Notes: generated from the letters alone by a model not told the origin. Positions 17,040 through 25,339 are shown, counted from the stretch's first letter. The stretch: 41,844 nt of DNA from an uncultured Faecalitalea sp. (GCA_946408025.1 CAMJQJ010000008.1:1-41844), one strand, 5' to 3'. Numbers and translations: made by a program.

Positions 17040-19181
17040 ATGGATAAAGAAATTATCAAACGTATTGCCGGTGAATTAAATATAGGAGTAGATCAGGTTT
17101 CGAATACTTTGACACTTTTAGAAGAAGGAAGTACGGTTCCTTTTATTGCTCGATATCGTAAAGAAATGACCAAAGGATTGGATGAAGAGCAAATTCGTGT
17201 CATTCAGGAAGAATATAATTATCAAGTTAATTTACAAAAACGTAAGGAAGAAGTAATCAATCGTATAGAAACTTTAGGGAAATTGACAGATACGATTAAA
17301 GAGCAAGTACTAGAGTGTACAAAGCTTTCACAAGTAGAAGATATTTATCGTCCTTATAAACAAAAAAAGAAAACACGTGCCAGTGTTGCCATCGCAAATG
17401 GAATGAAGCCTTTGGCAGATTTATTGTTGAAATTACCTAGAAAATTCGAAGAAAAAGATGTAGAAGCTTTTTTGAATGATAAAGTGTCAGATGTTCAGGA
17501 AGCTTTGCAGCAGGCTAAAGATATCATTGCGGAAATGGTCAGTGATGATCATGATATTCGAAGTAAGATCTATGATTCTATGATGAATTATGGAAGAATC
17601 GTGACAAAAGAGAAGAAAGAGCATGATGATCAAGCCAAGGTATATCGTATGTATTATGATCGTGTTGAAAAGATATCCCATCTTGCCAGTCACAGGATCA
17701 TGGCAATAGATCGTGCAGAAAAAGAAAAAGTAATCAATGTGCAGATTGAGTTTAATGAAGAATATATTGAAAACTTTGTTAAACGTCGATATGTTCGCTA
17801 TCCAAATAGTCCATGTGCAGCTTACGTAAATGAAGCCATCGTTGATGGTTTAAAGCGACTTGCATATCCATCAATTGAGAGAATGGTACGATCTGAATTG
17901 AGTGCTAAAGCACATGAAAGCAGCATAGATGTTTTTTCGATGAACCTTGAAAAATTATTATTGCAGGCACCGATCAAAAATAAACGCATTTTAGGCTTTG
18001 ATCCAGCTTTTCGAACAGGCTGTAAACTTGCTGTTATCGATGAGTCAGGAAAAATGCTATGTGTAGATGTGATTTATCCACACCAGCCAAATGCAAGGAT
18101 AAAGGAAGCGAAAACAAAGCTTGTAAAGTTGATCAAAGAATATGATGTATCAATCGTTGCGATTGGAAACGGAACAGCAAGTAGAGAAAGTGAAACTTTT
18201 GTCAGCAATCTCATTTCAGAATATGGATTGGATGTTCAATATACTATCGTATCTGAAGCGGGAGCAAGTGTATACAGCGCTAGTAAATTAGCAATTGAAG
18301 AATTTCCAGATTTGCATGTAGAACAAAGAAGTGCTATTTCAATTGCAAGACGATTGATGGATCCTTTGTCTGAATTAATCAAGATCGATCCACAATCCAT
18401 TGGTGTTGGACAATATCAACATGATCTTCCTGCTGCACGCTTAAAAGAGAGATTGGATTTTGCGGTAGAGAAAGCTGTAAACCTTGTAGGGGTCAATATC
18501 AACACTGCAAGCCCAACACTTTTAAAACATGTTGCTGGGTTAACAAGTGCCATGGCCAACAGCATTGTATCGTATCGCCAAGAAAATGGCAGGATATTAT
18601 CACGTCAGGAAATTAAAAAGATTCCTAAGATTGGGGCAAAATCCTTTGAACAGTCTGCAGGTTTTTTAAGAATTGAAGATGGAGTGGAAATGCTCGATCG
18701 TACTAGTATTCACCCGGAATCTTATAAATATGCCAAGGTCGTTTTAGATCTTCTAGGTCTTGATGAAAATGAAATGGGAACTCAGATCGCAAAAAAAGCT
18801 GTTGATTCTTACAATAAAGAAGAATTGTTAAAAAAGGCAGAATGTGATGCTTATACTATGAACGACATTTTGGATGCAATCAAACAACCTCTGAGAGATT
18901 ATCGTGAAAATAATGATGGTCCAATTTTAAGAAGTGACATTTTGGAAATCGAAGATCTTCATGTGCATGATAAACTTCAGGGAACGGTACGAAATGTTGT
19001 GGATTTTGGAGCTTTTGTCGATATTGGGCTACATGAAGATGGCTTGGTTCATATTTCGCAGATGGCAGATCATAAAATAGGACATCCAAGTGAAATGGTC
19101 TCGGTAGGCGATATTATTGATGTTTGGGTATACAAGATTGATGAGGAAAAAAATAAAGTACAATTAACGATGATTCCATAA
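17040..19181 (+). CDS. tex: Tex-family RNA-binding protein
   Basis: Conserved nucleic-acid-binding protein of the transcription accessory (Tex/YdcI) family, implicated elsewhere in transcription and RNA metabolism. Domain order matches the family: N-terminal helical region with STVPFIARYRKEMTKGLDEEQ, a YqgF/RNase H-like domain (RILGFDPAFRTGCKLAVID), helix-hairpin-helix repeats (NINTASPTLLKHVAGLT and IKKIPKIGAKSFEQSAGFLR), and a C-terminal S1 domain (GTVRNVVDFGAFVDIGLHED). The length of 713 residues is standard. A second ATG at 17036 is out of frame, and AAGGAGA at six-base spacing supports 17040. It is a single-gene unit. Confidence 0.95.
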   Translation: MDKEIIKRIAGELNIGVDQVSNTLTLLEEGSTVPFIARYRKEMTKGLDEEQIRVIQEEYNYQVNLQKRKEEVINRIETLGKLTDTIKEQVLECTKLSQVEDIYRPYKQKKKTRASVAIANGMKPLADLLLKLPRKFEEKDVEAFLNDKVSDVQEALQQAKDIIAEMVSDDHDIRSKIYDSMMNYGRIVTKEKKEHDDQAKVYRMYYDRVEKISHLASHRIMAIDRAEKEKVINVQIEFNEEYIENFVKRRYVRYPNSPCAAYVNEAIVDGLKRLAYPSIERMVRSELSAKAHESSIDVFSMNLEKLLLQAPIKNKRILGFDPAFRTGCKLAVIDESGKMLCVDVIYPHQPNARIKEAKTKLVKLIKEYDVSIVAIGNGTASRESETFVSNLISEYGLDVQYTIVSEAGASVYSASKLAIEEFPDLHVEQRSAISIARRLMDPLSELIKIDPQSIGVGQYQHDLPAARLKERLDFAVEKAVNLVGVNINTASPTLLKHVAGLTSAMANSIVSYRQENGRILSRQEIKKIPKIGAKSFEQSAGFLRIEDGVEMLDRTSIHPESYKYAKVVLDLLGLDENEMGTQIAKKAVDSYNKEELLKKAECDAYTMNDILDAIKQPLRDYRENNDGPILRSDILEIEDLHVHDKLQGTVRNVVDFGAFVDIGLHEDGLVHISQMADHKIGHPSEMVSVGDIIDVWVYKIDEEKNKVQLTMIP

Positions 19182-19183
19182 AG

Positions 19184-19210
19184 AAAAACTGCATATTGAT
19201 GCAGTTTTAT
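19184..19210. terminator. Bidirectional terminator between tex and the M56 gene
   Basis: AAAACTGCAT, loop ATTG, ATGCAGTTTT, with T-rich flanks on both strands. It lies between two convergent genes and overlaps the M56 stop codon. Confidence 0.85.
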
Positions 19211-20316
19211 TCTTTTATGATAGGTATTTTAGAAAAAGGTGGAGTACTGGGATTTTGAATGGACGCATTTGTACCGTCTATATAAATCGTATATGTTCCA
19301 TCTTTGTGTTGGATGATGCGTGCATCTTCAATCGTTTCTTCAGTAATCGTTAAATAAGGTCCGTCTGAAGGTGGTGGCGGAAAATATGGCTCAAAAATAA
19401 TGCTGTTGGAGAAGAATACTAGACTACAGGTGAGTACTAATAAGAAGAAATTGGTTTTTTTCATAAAAGATTCTTCTAGAATGTAACTGATCCTGTATTC
19501 TAGGACATTTGTGTTGTCATCAATCAAAAAGCTGTAATGTTCTTTTGCAAATTGGTCTGTTCTATCTACGAGAGATTTTTGAATACAAATTAGGAGTTGC
19601 GCATAGTTTAATCGTTCTCGTTCATTCATTTTCTTTACTACTTTTTCATCTACTCGAATTTCTAAGAATAAATCGACATTTTTACGAAATAAGTATACAG
19701 GTGGAAACCACCAGTATATCATTGCGATAAAATTGACAAACTGTTTGATGTGGTAATCGTGATTTTCAATATGTTTGACTTCATGCATTAAAATGGTTTT
19801 AAGGTTATCATTCTCAAAATGAATGTTTGGCAGGATGATAACTTTTTTTGAACCAAGAACTTTTGGAGAATCGCAAAAAGAAGTGATAAGCACATTGTAA
19901 TTTGTTCCAGAATATTCTGGCAATAGCGCAGATAGTTTACAATTATTAGATTGCTTTTCAAGCCTTTTAAACATTCGGTTTAAATACAATAACTCTCTAA
20001 TATATCGGATAAAATTAAATAGGATACCTGCAATCCATATCGTGCTTAAAAAGGTATAAACAGGAATATTGAAAATTAGTGGATATTTAAGAAATAAAGT
20101 CATTGGATTCATGATAAAGCCAGCGGGAATTGTTCTTGTGAATCGAAATTCAATAGGAAGACATAATCGAATCATGATTATAAAAACTAAGGTAATGATA
20201 ATGTTAGATCGAACAAATTTGTAATTCTTTTTTGTCGTAAGTAAGAAATTTAATAACACGATCAACAAAGTTGATACAATACAAGTAATGAACAAAGATG
20301 AAATTGAAAAATTCAT
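19207..20316 (-). CDS. M56-family (BlaR1-like) membrane metalloprotease without penicillin-binding sensor
   Basis: Integral-membrane zinc protease of the BlaR1/MecR1 peptidase family. Three hydrophobic segments lie in the first ~120 residues. The zinc motif HEVKH (HExxH) is near residue 190, with a downstream glutamate in FLEIRVDE. A fourth membrane segment (FFLLVLTCSLVFFSN) is followed by a ~75-residue outer tail. At 369 residues it lacks the ~250-residue penicillin-binding sensor of true BlaR1, so its signal is something else. Family members normally cleave a BlaI/MecI repressor encoded just upstream. Here that position holds a broken blaI (20313-20495), whose last stop codon overlaps this start as ATGA. 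The nearest intact BlaI is at 31582-31947. Confidence 0.85.
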   Translation of the reverse strand: MNFSISSLFITCIVSTLLIVLLNFLLTTKKNYKFVRSNIIITLVFIIMIRLCLPIEFRFTRTIPAGFIMNPMTLFLKYPLIFNIPVYTFLSTIWIAGILFNFIRYIRELLYLNRMFKRLEKQSNNCKLSALLPEYSGTNYNVLITSFCDSPKVLGSKKVIILPNIHFENDNLKTILMHEVKHIENHDYHIKQFVNFIAMIYWWFPPVYLFRKNVDLFLEIRVDEKVVKKMNERERLNYAQLLICIQKSLVDRTDQFAKEHYSFLIDDNTNVLEYRISYILEESFMKKTNFFLLVLTCSLVFFSNSIIFEPYFPPPPSDGPYLTITEETIEDARIIQHKDGTYTIYIDGTNASIQNPSTPPFSKIPIIKE

Positions 20317-20495
20317 AAACTACTTCTTTCTAGCTCAATTTTTATATTGATTAATTGATTTTGTTGTTCAATTGTATGTATATTAGAGCATTTATAAAAT
20401 ATATTAGCGAATAATGGAATTTCAAAAGATGAAAAATTGTCTATGTTTTAAATGATATCCATGATTTCATTTCTCTTTATAGATAGTTTGATCAT
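20313..20495 (-). pseudogene. Remnant of a blaI-type repressor gene, coupled to the M56 gene
   Basis: A good Shine-Dalgarno (AAGGA, eight-base spacing) precedes MIKLSIKRNEIMDII and then TAA. This resembles the N terminus of the intact BlaI in this window (LTVRENEIMEIFW). Past the stop, the same frame stays open for 44 codons (for example PLFANIFYKCSNIHTIEQQN) and ends in TGA overlapping the M56 ATG. That stretch resembles a BlaI C terminus, compare FQLACQFVKKTKDTKSLEEL. The remnant is about 60 codons against ~120 for a full gene, so most of the winged helix is gone. The upstream half alone could be translated as a 15-residue peptide. This is inference from short similarity, but the frame continuity and ATGA coupling support it. 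Confidence 0.6.
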
Positions 20496-20516
20496 ATTGT
20501 AATTCCTTCTTTGAAG

Positions 20517-20525
20517 ATTATATCA
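20517..20525 (-). promoter_or_regulatory. Extended -10 promoter of the blaI-remnant / M56 unit
   Basis: Minus strand TGATATAAT: consensus -10 (20517-20522) with a TGn extension. The -35 region is weak (TTAAAT-like). The predicted start is near 20510, just before the remnant's ribosome site. Confidence 0.55.
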
Positions 20526-20594
20526 AAAAAAGTAAAAAAATTTAAATGATGTAAATATAAATTGATATCAGAAATAAATAGAGAGATAAAGGTA

Positions 20595-20623
20595 TGAAAA
20601 AAGATCCGTGCAATCGGATCTTT
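20595..20623 (-). terminator. Terminator of the SPFH-RHH operon
   Basis: Minus strand: AAAGATCCG, loop ATTGCA, CGGATCTTT, then more T. It starts at the stop codon of the ribbon-helix-helix gene. Confidence 0.85.
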
Positions 20624-20888
20624 AAGATTGTTTATGATTATCTTTTTTTCTATCTTTGACAGCCTTGGTCAAGATATATTCAATTTGTGAGTTGATGCTT
20701 CGAAAGTCATCGTTTGCCCAGGCAGAAATATCCTGCCAAAGACTAGGGGATAGTCGTAAGATAATTTGTTTCTTTTGTTTTTCTTTTTGTTTGAGTGCTT
20801 TTTCTTTTTCCTGGATCTCTTTTTCTAGTTCTTCAAGTCGTTTTGCACGTTCTTGTAATGCTTTTTCTTTGATATCTAAATCATTCAT
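20622..20888 (-). CDS. Arc-like ribbon-helix-helix DNA-binding protein with N-terminal coiled coil
   Basis: An 88-residue protein. Residues ~5-38 are a charged heptad-type coiled coil (Glu/Lys-rich). Residues ~40-80 form a ribbon-helix-helix domain: the strand KKQIILRLSP matches the Arc DNA-contact strand pattern Q-x-x-L-R. The turn FRSINSQIEYIL matches the Arc family RSxNSEI consensus. It overlaps the SPFH gene by one base (TAATG), so the two are co-translated. Two tandem TGATATCA palindromes lie on the operon's promoter, which is how Arc/MetJ-type proteins are often autoregulated. I infer that it represses its own operon. Other targets are unknown. Confidence 0.8.
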   Translation of the reverse strand: MNDLDIKEKALQERAKRLEELEKEIQEKEKALKQKEKQKKQIILRLSPSLWQDISAWANDDFRSINSQIEYILTKAVKDRKKDNHKQS

Positions 20889-21889
20889 TAGTATATAGAT
20901 CCACTATTTACAACAGGTTGTGTGTCTTTGTTGGAACATAAAACAACTAAAAGATTAGAGACCATAGTAGCTTTTCTTTCCTCATCTAATATCACTACTT
21001 CTTCTTCGCCTAATTTATCGATAGCCATTTTTACCATACCAACGGCTCCATCAACAATTTTTTGCCTAGCGGCAATGATGGCAGAAGCTTGCTGTCTTTG
21101 TAACATGGCAGCCGCAATTTCTTCAGCATAAGCTAGATGCGTAATTCGAACTTCCTCAATGTCTAATCCGGCAATTTGAACACGTTTGATTAATTCTTCT
21201 TTCATATCATTGGCGATTTCTAAGGAGCTAGAACGAAGTGTTTTTTCATTACTGTTTTCGTCTTCGCAATCTAGATCATCGTAAGGATATTTTCGAGCGA
21301 TATTTCGAATTGTAGAATCGGTTTGAATTGATAAGAATTCAGCATAGTTATCAACATTAAAAACAGCTTTTGTCGGATTGGCTACTTTCCAGATTACAAC
21401 AGCACCAATGATTATTGGATTTCCTAAAACATCGTTTACTTTTTGAGTTCCGTTATTTAAAGTGATGCTCTTTAAGGAAACAGTTTTTTTAGGAGTAATG
21501 TCAGGAATCACCGTTGTCTTATCATTATTTTCGATTTTATTACGATTGATATAAGCTTTACTGAAGATAGGATTATTATAAGATACAAAAGGATTCACGT
21601 AGTAATAGCCAGGTTTAAGAATAGTTCCATAATAGTTTCCAAATAAAGTTAATACTAGGGCTTCGTTTGGCCCAACGATTTTTAAACCTCCATACATGAT
21701 TGAAAAAATGATAACCAATATAATACCTGTTGCAAGTAGTATACCACCAAATGTTTGTCTGTTCTGTTCTAATAAAATGGAACCGAGTACGATTAAGCCT
21801 ACAGATAGAATCAATCCAATAGTAATTACGACTAACATGATCATTCCGTTTATTGGATGAATCTCTTTTTCTTCAATGTTTTGTAACAT
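20888..21889 (-). CDS. SPFH/band-7 domain membrane protein
   Basis: Stomatin/prohibitin/flotillin-type protein. Two close hydrophobic segments (MLVVITIGLILSVGLIVLG and ILLATGIILVIIFSIMYGG, about residues 18-70) anchor it. The band-7 domain begins at VGPNEALVLTLFGNYYGT. It continues through SLKSITLNNGTQKVNDVLGN and the coiled region AEEIAAAMLQRQQASAIIAA, ending with a 40-residue helix and a short tail. The family forms membrane microdomain scaffolds, and the partner here is unknown. The ribosome site is AAAGGAGG. It is the first gene of a two-gene operon with the ribbon-helix-helix protein. Confidence 0.9.
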   Translation of the reverse strand: MLQNIEEKEIHPINGMIMLVVITIGLILSVGLIVLGSILLEQNRQTFGGILLATGIILVIIFSIMYGGLKIVGPNEALVLTLFGNYYGTILKPGYYYVNPFVSYNNPIFSKAYINRNKIENNDKTTVIPDITPKKTVSLKSITLNNGTQKVNDVLGNPIIIGAVVIWKVANPTKAVFNVDNYAEFLSIQTDSTIRNIARKYPYDDLDCEDENSNEKTLRSSSLEIANDMKEELIKRVQIAGLDIEEVRITHLAYAEEIAAAMLQRQQASAIIAARQKIVDGAVGMVKMAIDKLGEEEVVILDEERKATMVSNLLVVLCSNKDTQPVVNSGSIY

Positions 21890-21915
21890 AAACGATTACC
21901 TCCTTTGATGATTAA

Positions 21916-21944
21916 ATGATATCAAAATGATATCATTTTGTCTA
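21916..21944 (-). promoter_or_regulatory. SPFH-RHH promoter with tandem palindromic operators
   Basis: Minus strand: -35 TAGACA (21939-21944), 17-base spacer, -10 TATCAT (21916-21921). Two perfect 8-bp palindromes, TGATATCA, lie at 21928-21935 (inside the spacer) and 21917-21924 (over the -10), starting exactly 11 bp apart, one helical turn. This is a classic arrangement for cooperative ribbon-helix-helix repressor binding. The likely binder is the Arc-like protein encoded by the same operon. Confidence 0.65.
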
Positions 21945-21993
21945 AATAAATTTTAAAAAATTAAAATTTAATAGTTAATGATGTTAACTATAC

Positions 21994-22022
21994 TTGTTTT
22001 ATTAAAATATAAGGTATATAGT
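21994..22022 (+). promoter_or_regulatory. Promoter of the 98-residue hypothetical gene
   Basis: -35 TTGTTT, 17-base spacer, -10 TATAGT. The predicted start near 22029 is followed by AAGGAAG and the ATG at 22050. Confidence 0.6.
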
Positions 22023-22049
22023 AAAAACATAAGAAAGGAAGTATTTGAA

Positions 22050-22346
22050 ATGGTGAAGTGGACACAAGAGCAGTATGCGACTCGTTTACAGGAAATGAAA
22101 CAAGAAGCACACGACAAGATGTGGTTATACATTGAGCTTAATGCAAAAGAGTTTATGGAAGAATGTGAACCAGGCATTAAGAACTTAACAACTTGCTGCA
22201 AAGCAATGTTAGATGCAATGCTTGAAGGTGATGGATTCATTGTTGAACCTAAATCTCGTTCAAAAGTTGCAGGTGCATTAACTGTAAGATATTATGTAGA
22301 TAATCTACATCCAGGACGTAGAAAATATTCAGAAGTAAATCAGTAA
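22050..22346 (+). CDS. Conserved-looking small protein of unknown function
   Basis: I start this at ATG 22050 (MVKWTQEQYATRLQEM, 98 residues). The track's start at 21978 lies upstream of the promoter -10. AAGGAAG at eight-base spacing supports 22050. The protein is soluble and mostly helical, with a possible metal- or redox-relevant set of three cysteines (EECEPG and TTCCKAML). A basic stretch follows near the end (KSRSKVAGALTVRYYVDNLHPGRRK). It has a good promoter and its own terminator, so it is a real monocistronic gene. I do not recognise the family. The helix plus basic strand could bind nucleic acid, but that is a guess. Confidence 0.75.
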   Translation: MVKWTQEQYATRLQEMKQEAHDKMWLYIELNAKEFMEECEPGIKNLTTCCKAMLDAMLEGDGFIVEPKSRSKVAGALTVRYYVDNLHPGRRKYSEVNQ

Positions 22347-22351
22347 ACGAA

Positions 22352-22387
22352 AAAAAGGTATTCCTTATTTTGTTGGAATACCTTTTT
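22352..22387. terminator. Bidirectional terminator
   Basis: AAAAAGGTATTCC, ten-base loop, GGAATACCTTTTT. It is shared by the convergent genes at 22050-22346 and 22386-23174. Confidence 0.9.
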
Positions 22388-23174
22388 AGTCGATAAGGCC
22401 AAAATGCTTAAATGCATTTTTTAATCCATCTTTATCAATATCTGTTGTTGTATAATCTGAAACTTCTTTTACATGATCATTTCCGTTTCCCATGGCTACA
22501 CTAATGTCTGCTTCCTTTAACATCGTAATATCATTCTCAGAATCACCAACAGCCATTGTTTTTTCGCTGTTTTGATAATAAGTTTTTACATATTGTATAG
22601 CTGTAGCTTTATTATATGTACAGTTTGTAATTTCTCCACCTGTATTTTTAAATGGAGTAAATACCAATCCCTTAGGTAAGTTTTCTATTAAGCTGGAAAT
22701 GTCAGATCCTTCAGGATAATGAATCGAAACTTTCATGATTTGTTGATAATCTTCTTCTGTGATTTCATTGAAGTGATGATGAATCATCATGCCGGCACCA
22801 GTTCTATCGTCTTCGGCGAATTTTTTGAACATTTCATAGTTTATATCATTTTGAAATGTTTTTTTTGAACCCTCTAAAGACATTCCAAGATTCATAGGCT
22901 CAATAAGTGTAATGAGTGTTTTTACAACTTGTGGACTTAAAGGTTTATAGAATATTTGTTTGTTGTCAATAAATATTTCGCTTCCGGCTGAAAAACAATA
23001 TCCATCAATAGGAAGCCCTTCTAAAGGCTTTAAAGGGACTTCACATTTTGTTCTGCCTGTATTGATAAACATTTTATGGCCATTTTTATGTGCTTGAATG
23101 ATGGCTTCTTTGGCGCTGGAACATACTTGGTGCCATCTCCAAAGAGTGTCATCTAAATCTAAAAATACTATCAT
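22386..23174 (-). CDS. Cof-type HAD-superfamily hydrolase
   Basis: Cytoplasmic HAD phosphatase. Motif I is FLDLDDTLWRW at residues 4-14, with the two catalytic aspartates. Motif II lies around INTGRT. The C-terminal motif VGDSENDITMLKEADISVAMGN holds the metal-binding aspartates. The length of 262 residues fits Cof proteins. A tryptophan-rich motif I end and a Met/His-rich cap (GAGMMIHHHFNE) are unusual details that may relate to substrate. AAAGGAAG precedes ATG. It is transcribed divergently from the cytidylate-kinase-like gene. Confidence 0.88.
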   Translation of the reverse strand: MIVFLDLDDTLWRWHQVCSSAKEAIIQAHKNGHKMFINTGRTKCEVPLKPLEGLPIDGYCFSAGSEIFIDNKQIFYKPLSPQVVKTLITLIEPMNLGMSLEGSKKTFQNDINYEMFKKFAEDDRTGAGMMIHHHFNEITEEDYQQIMKVSIHYPEGSDISSLIENLPKGLVFTPFKNTGGEITNCTYNKATAIQYVKTYYQNSEKTMAVGDSENDITMLKEADISVAMGNGNDHVKEVSDYTTTDIDKDGLKNAFKHFGLID

Positions 23175-23259
23175 GTCTAAAATCTTCCTTTCGCAAAAAA
23201 GAGTTTATCATTTATTTTATTGGATTTCCATTGTAGAATATAAATAGAGGAAAAAGATT

Positions 23260-23928
23260 ATGAAGAAAACAATCACAATAACCATTTCCCGCCAATTTGG
23301 ATCGAATGGGCGCGAGATTGGAAGGAAGTTGGCAGAATACTTGGATATTGGTTATTATAATAAAGAAATTATGGAAAAGATTGCCAAGGATATGGGCGTT
23401 AGTTCGGATTTTTTTAATGAAGATAATCAAAATGAAGAAGGTTTATATTCAATATCAAATCGTAAGCTAAGAGGTTTTGGAAGTATTGCGGAATTAAGTG
23501 TAAACTCACAGGTTTTTGATAGAGCTACAGATTTAATTTGTGGTATTGCTAAACGAGAAAGCTCTGTTATTGTAGGAAGATGTGCGGACTATATTCTAAA
23601 AGATAATCCAGATACGATATCTGTGTTTTGTTTTAGCAATCTTGAAGAACGAATTCGTTTTTCAATCAATGAATATAATGTTCCTGTCAAACAGGCGAAG
23701 AAAATTGTTCAGGAAAAAGATATAAAGCGCGCTCGTTTTTACGAGTTTCATACGAACCAAAAATGGGGGGATGCAAAGAATTATACTTTGTTGATAAATA
23801 CCTCAAAGATGAGTACGGATGAGGTTGTGGAAACGATAGCGGCTCTTTATGATAAAAAAGCCGGAATCACCTCATTTAAAGGTGCTTTCCAAGATCAATA
23901 TATTGAGCATAAAAGTTTTAAAATATAA
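23260..23928 (+). CDS. Cytidylate kinase-like family protein
   Basis: A 222-residue P-loop protein of the cytidylate-kinase-like family, distinct from the housekeeping Cmk. The N-terminal motif ITISRQFGSNGREIGRKLA is the modified P-loop (GSNGREIG), followed by LDIGYYNKEIMEKIAKDMG. The VGRCADYILKDNPD segment and the ERIRF..., RARFYEF lid region are as expected. The phosphate acceptor is not known for this family. A nucleotide-like substrate is assumed. GAGGAAAAAG precedes ATG. It is a single gene ending in a terminator shared with the purine permease. Confidence 0.85.
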   Translation: MKKTITITISRQFGSNGREIGRKLAEYLDIGYYNKEIMEKIAKDMGVSSDFFNEDNQNEEGLYSISNRKLRGFGSIAELSVNSQVFDRATDLICGIAKRESSVIVGRCADYILKDNPDTISVFCFSNLEERIRFSINEYNVPVKQAKKIVQEKDIKRARFYEFHTNQKWGDAKNYTLLINTSKMSTDEVVETIAALYDKKAGITSFKGAFQDQYIEHKSFKI

Positions 23929-23929
23929 G

Positions 23930-23967
23930 AAAACCGGGCAATCAAATATGATTACCCGGTCTTTTTT
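23930..23967. terminator. Bidirectional terminator
   Basis: ACCGGGCAATCA ... TGATTACCCGGT, T-rich on both sides. The single mismatch is C·A in the plus RNA but a tolerated U·G in the minus RNA, so the hairpin is stronger for the permease transcript. Confidence 0.85.
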
Positions 23968-23985
23968 ATCAATTTTTGATCGATC

Positions 23986-25317
23986 TTATATCATATATGG
24001 TGTGGCGAAATATACAACAAATATGATCATCAACACCCAAACAGTAGGGTGAATTTCTTTTGCTTTACCTGCAGCGATCATCGCAACTGTATAAACGATG
24101 AAACCACAAGCGATACCATTAGAGATAGAGTACATTAAGATCATCATGGCAATTGTGATGAAACCACTCGCTGCAAAAATCATATCATCCCAGTCAATTC
24201 CTTTAAGCTGCTGAGCCATCATGATTCCTACAACGATTAGAGCTGGAGCTGTGACAGCATTTGTGACAGCACTCAAAATAATTGGAGAAATGAAAATTGA
24301 TAATAAGAAACAAATACCTGTAGTAACAGCTGTAAGACCAGTGCGACCTCCAACTCCTACTCCTGAGCTTGATTCAACAAAACTTGTTACAGTACTAGTA
24401 CCAATTGCGGCACCAAATACAGTTCCGATTGCATCAGCAACTAGAGCCTTTTCAGCATTTTCTAATTCGCCGTCTTTGTTTACTAAGCCGATGCGGTTAC
24501 CGATTGCAACCAATGTGCCGGCTGTATCAAAGAAGTCAACGAATAAGAAAGAGAAAATTGCCACAAAAGCATTGAAAGGATTCGCAAATAATTCTCCAAA
24601 ACCATTCATGAATGCACCAGCCGCTTTCATTTCAAAGCTAGTTGTAAATAAAGTTTCAGGTAATGTAGGCATTCCTTCAATATGACCAACACTTCCGGCA
24701 ATTATACCAATAATGGCTGTGATAACCATTCCTACAAATACTGCAGCAGGAATTTTTTTGATTACTAACGCAATAGTGATCAATAGCCCAAAAACAGCTA
24801 ATAATACAGTAGGGTCTGCTAGATTACCAATCCCTACAAACGTAGATTCGTTTGCAACGATGATTCCAGCATTCTTAAGTCCTACAAAGGCAATGAAGAA
24901 GCCGATACCAGAACCAATTGCAAGTTTAAGCTGAACAGGAATTGCGTTGATGATTGCTTTACGAATTCCAGTAACGGAAATAACCACAAAGATAACACCT
25001 GAAATAAATACAGCGCATAGTGCAGCAGACCAGCTGAATCCCATAGCTCCGCAAATTGTATATGAGAATAAAGCGTTAACACCCATACCAGCTGCTAGAG
25101 CTACTGGATAGTTTGCAACAAGTCCCATTACAATAGAAGCAAAAGCAGCAGAAATTGCTGTAGCTAAGAAAACAGAAGCAACATCCATTCCTGCATCTGA
25201 CAAGATGTTTGGATTAACACCCAAGATATAAGCCATTGCAAGGAAGGTCGTGATTCCGGCAATGATTTCTGTCTTGATGGTTGTCTGTTTTTCTTTTAGT
25301 TTAAAAAGTTTTTCCAT
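23986..25317 (-). CDS. NCS2-family purine permease (AzgA/PbuG-like)
   Basis: Membrane transporter predicted to import hypoxanthine, guanine or adenine by proton symport. It has about twelve hydrophobic segments. Family motifs include GITTFLAMAYILGVNP at the N terminus, the GMGVNALFSYTIC helix, and FVDFFDTAGTLVAIG and GTSTVTSFVESSSGVGVGGRTGL near the substrate-binding region. I start at ATG 25317 (MEKLFKLKEKQ, 443 residues), preceded by GAGGAGAG. The track's longer start would read through a hairpin. That hairpin (25340-25376), a terminator by structure, lies between addA and this ribosome site and may attenuate permease expression. Confidence 0.92.
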   Translation of the reverse strand: MEKLFKLKEKQTTIKTEIIAGITTFLAMAYILGVNPNILSDAGMDVASVFLATAISAAFASIVMGLVANYPVALAAGMGVNALFSYTICGAMGFSWSAALCAVFISGVIFVVISVTGIRKAIINAIPVQLKLAIGSGIGFFIAFVGLKNAGIIVANESTFVGIGNLADPTVLLAVFGLLITIALVIKKIPAAVFVGMVITAIIGIIAGSVGHIEGMPTLPETLFTTSFEMKAAGAFMNGFGELFANPFNAFVAIFSFLFVDFFDTAGTLVAIGNRIGLVNKDGELENAEKALVADAIGTVFGAAIGTSTVTSFVESSSGVGVGGRTGLTAVTTGICFLLSIFISPIILSAVTNAVTAPALIVVGIMMAQQLKGIDWDDMIFAASGFITIAMMILMYSISNGIACGFIVYTVAMIAAGKAKEIHPTVWVLMIIFVVYFATPYMI

Positions 25318-25339
25318 ATATTCTCTCCTCTTGTCTATT

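Noticed and set aside
20379-20407. Two TATATTAG repeats 21 bp apart as a shared BlaI operator with the dyad at 31523-31556
   Set aside because: Both copies fall inside the blaI-remnant frame, downstream of the likely transcription start. The same 8-mer also occurs at 12682 and 40820. For DNA this AT-rich, several chance copies per window are expected.
24221-24685. Long plus-strand ORF of 154 residues antisense to the purine permease
   Set aside because: Its Pro/Thr/Ala/Val-rich composition is the typical shadow of a membrane protein gene on the opposite strand. No ribosome site is seen.
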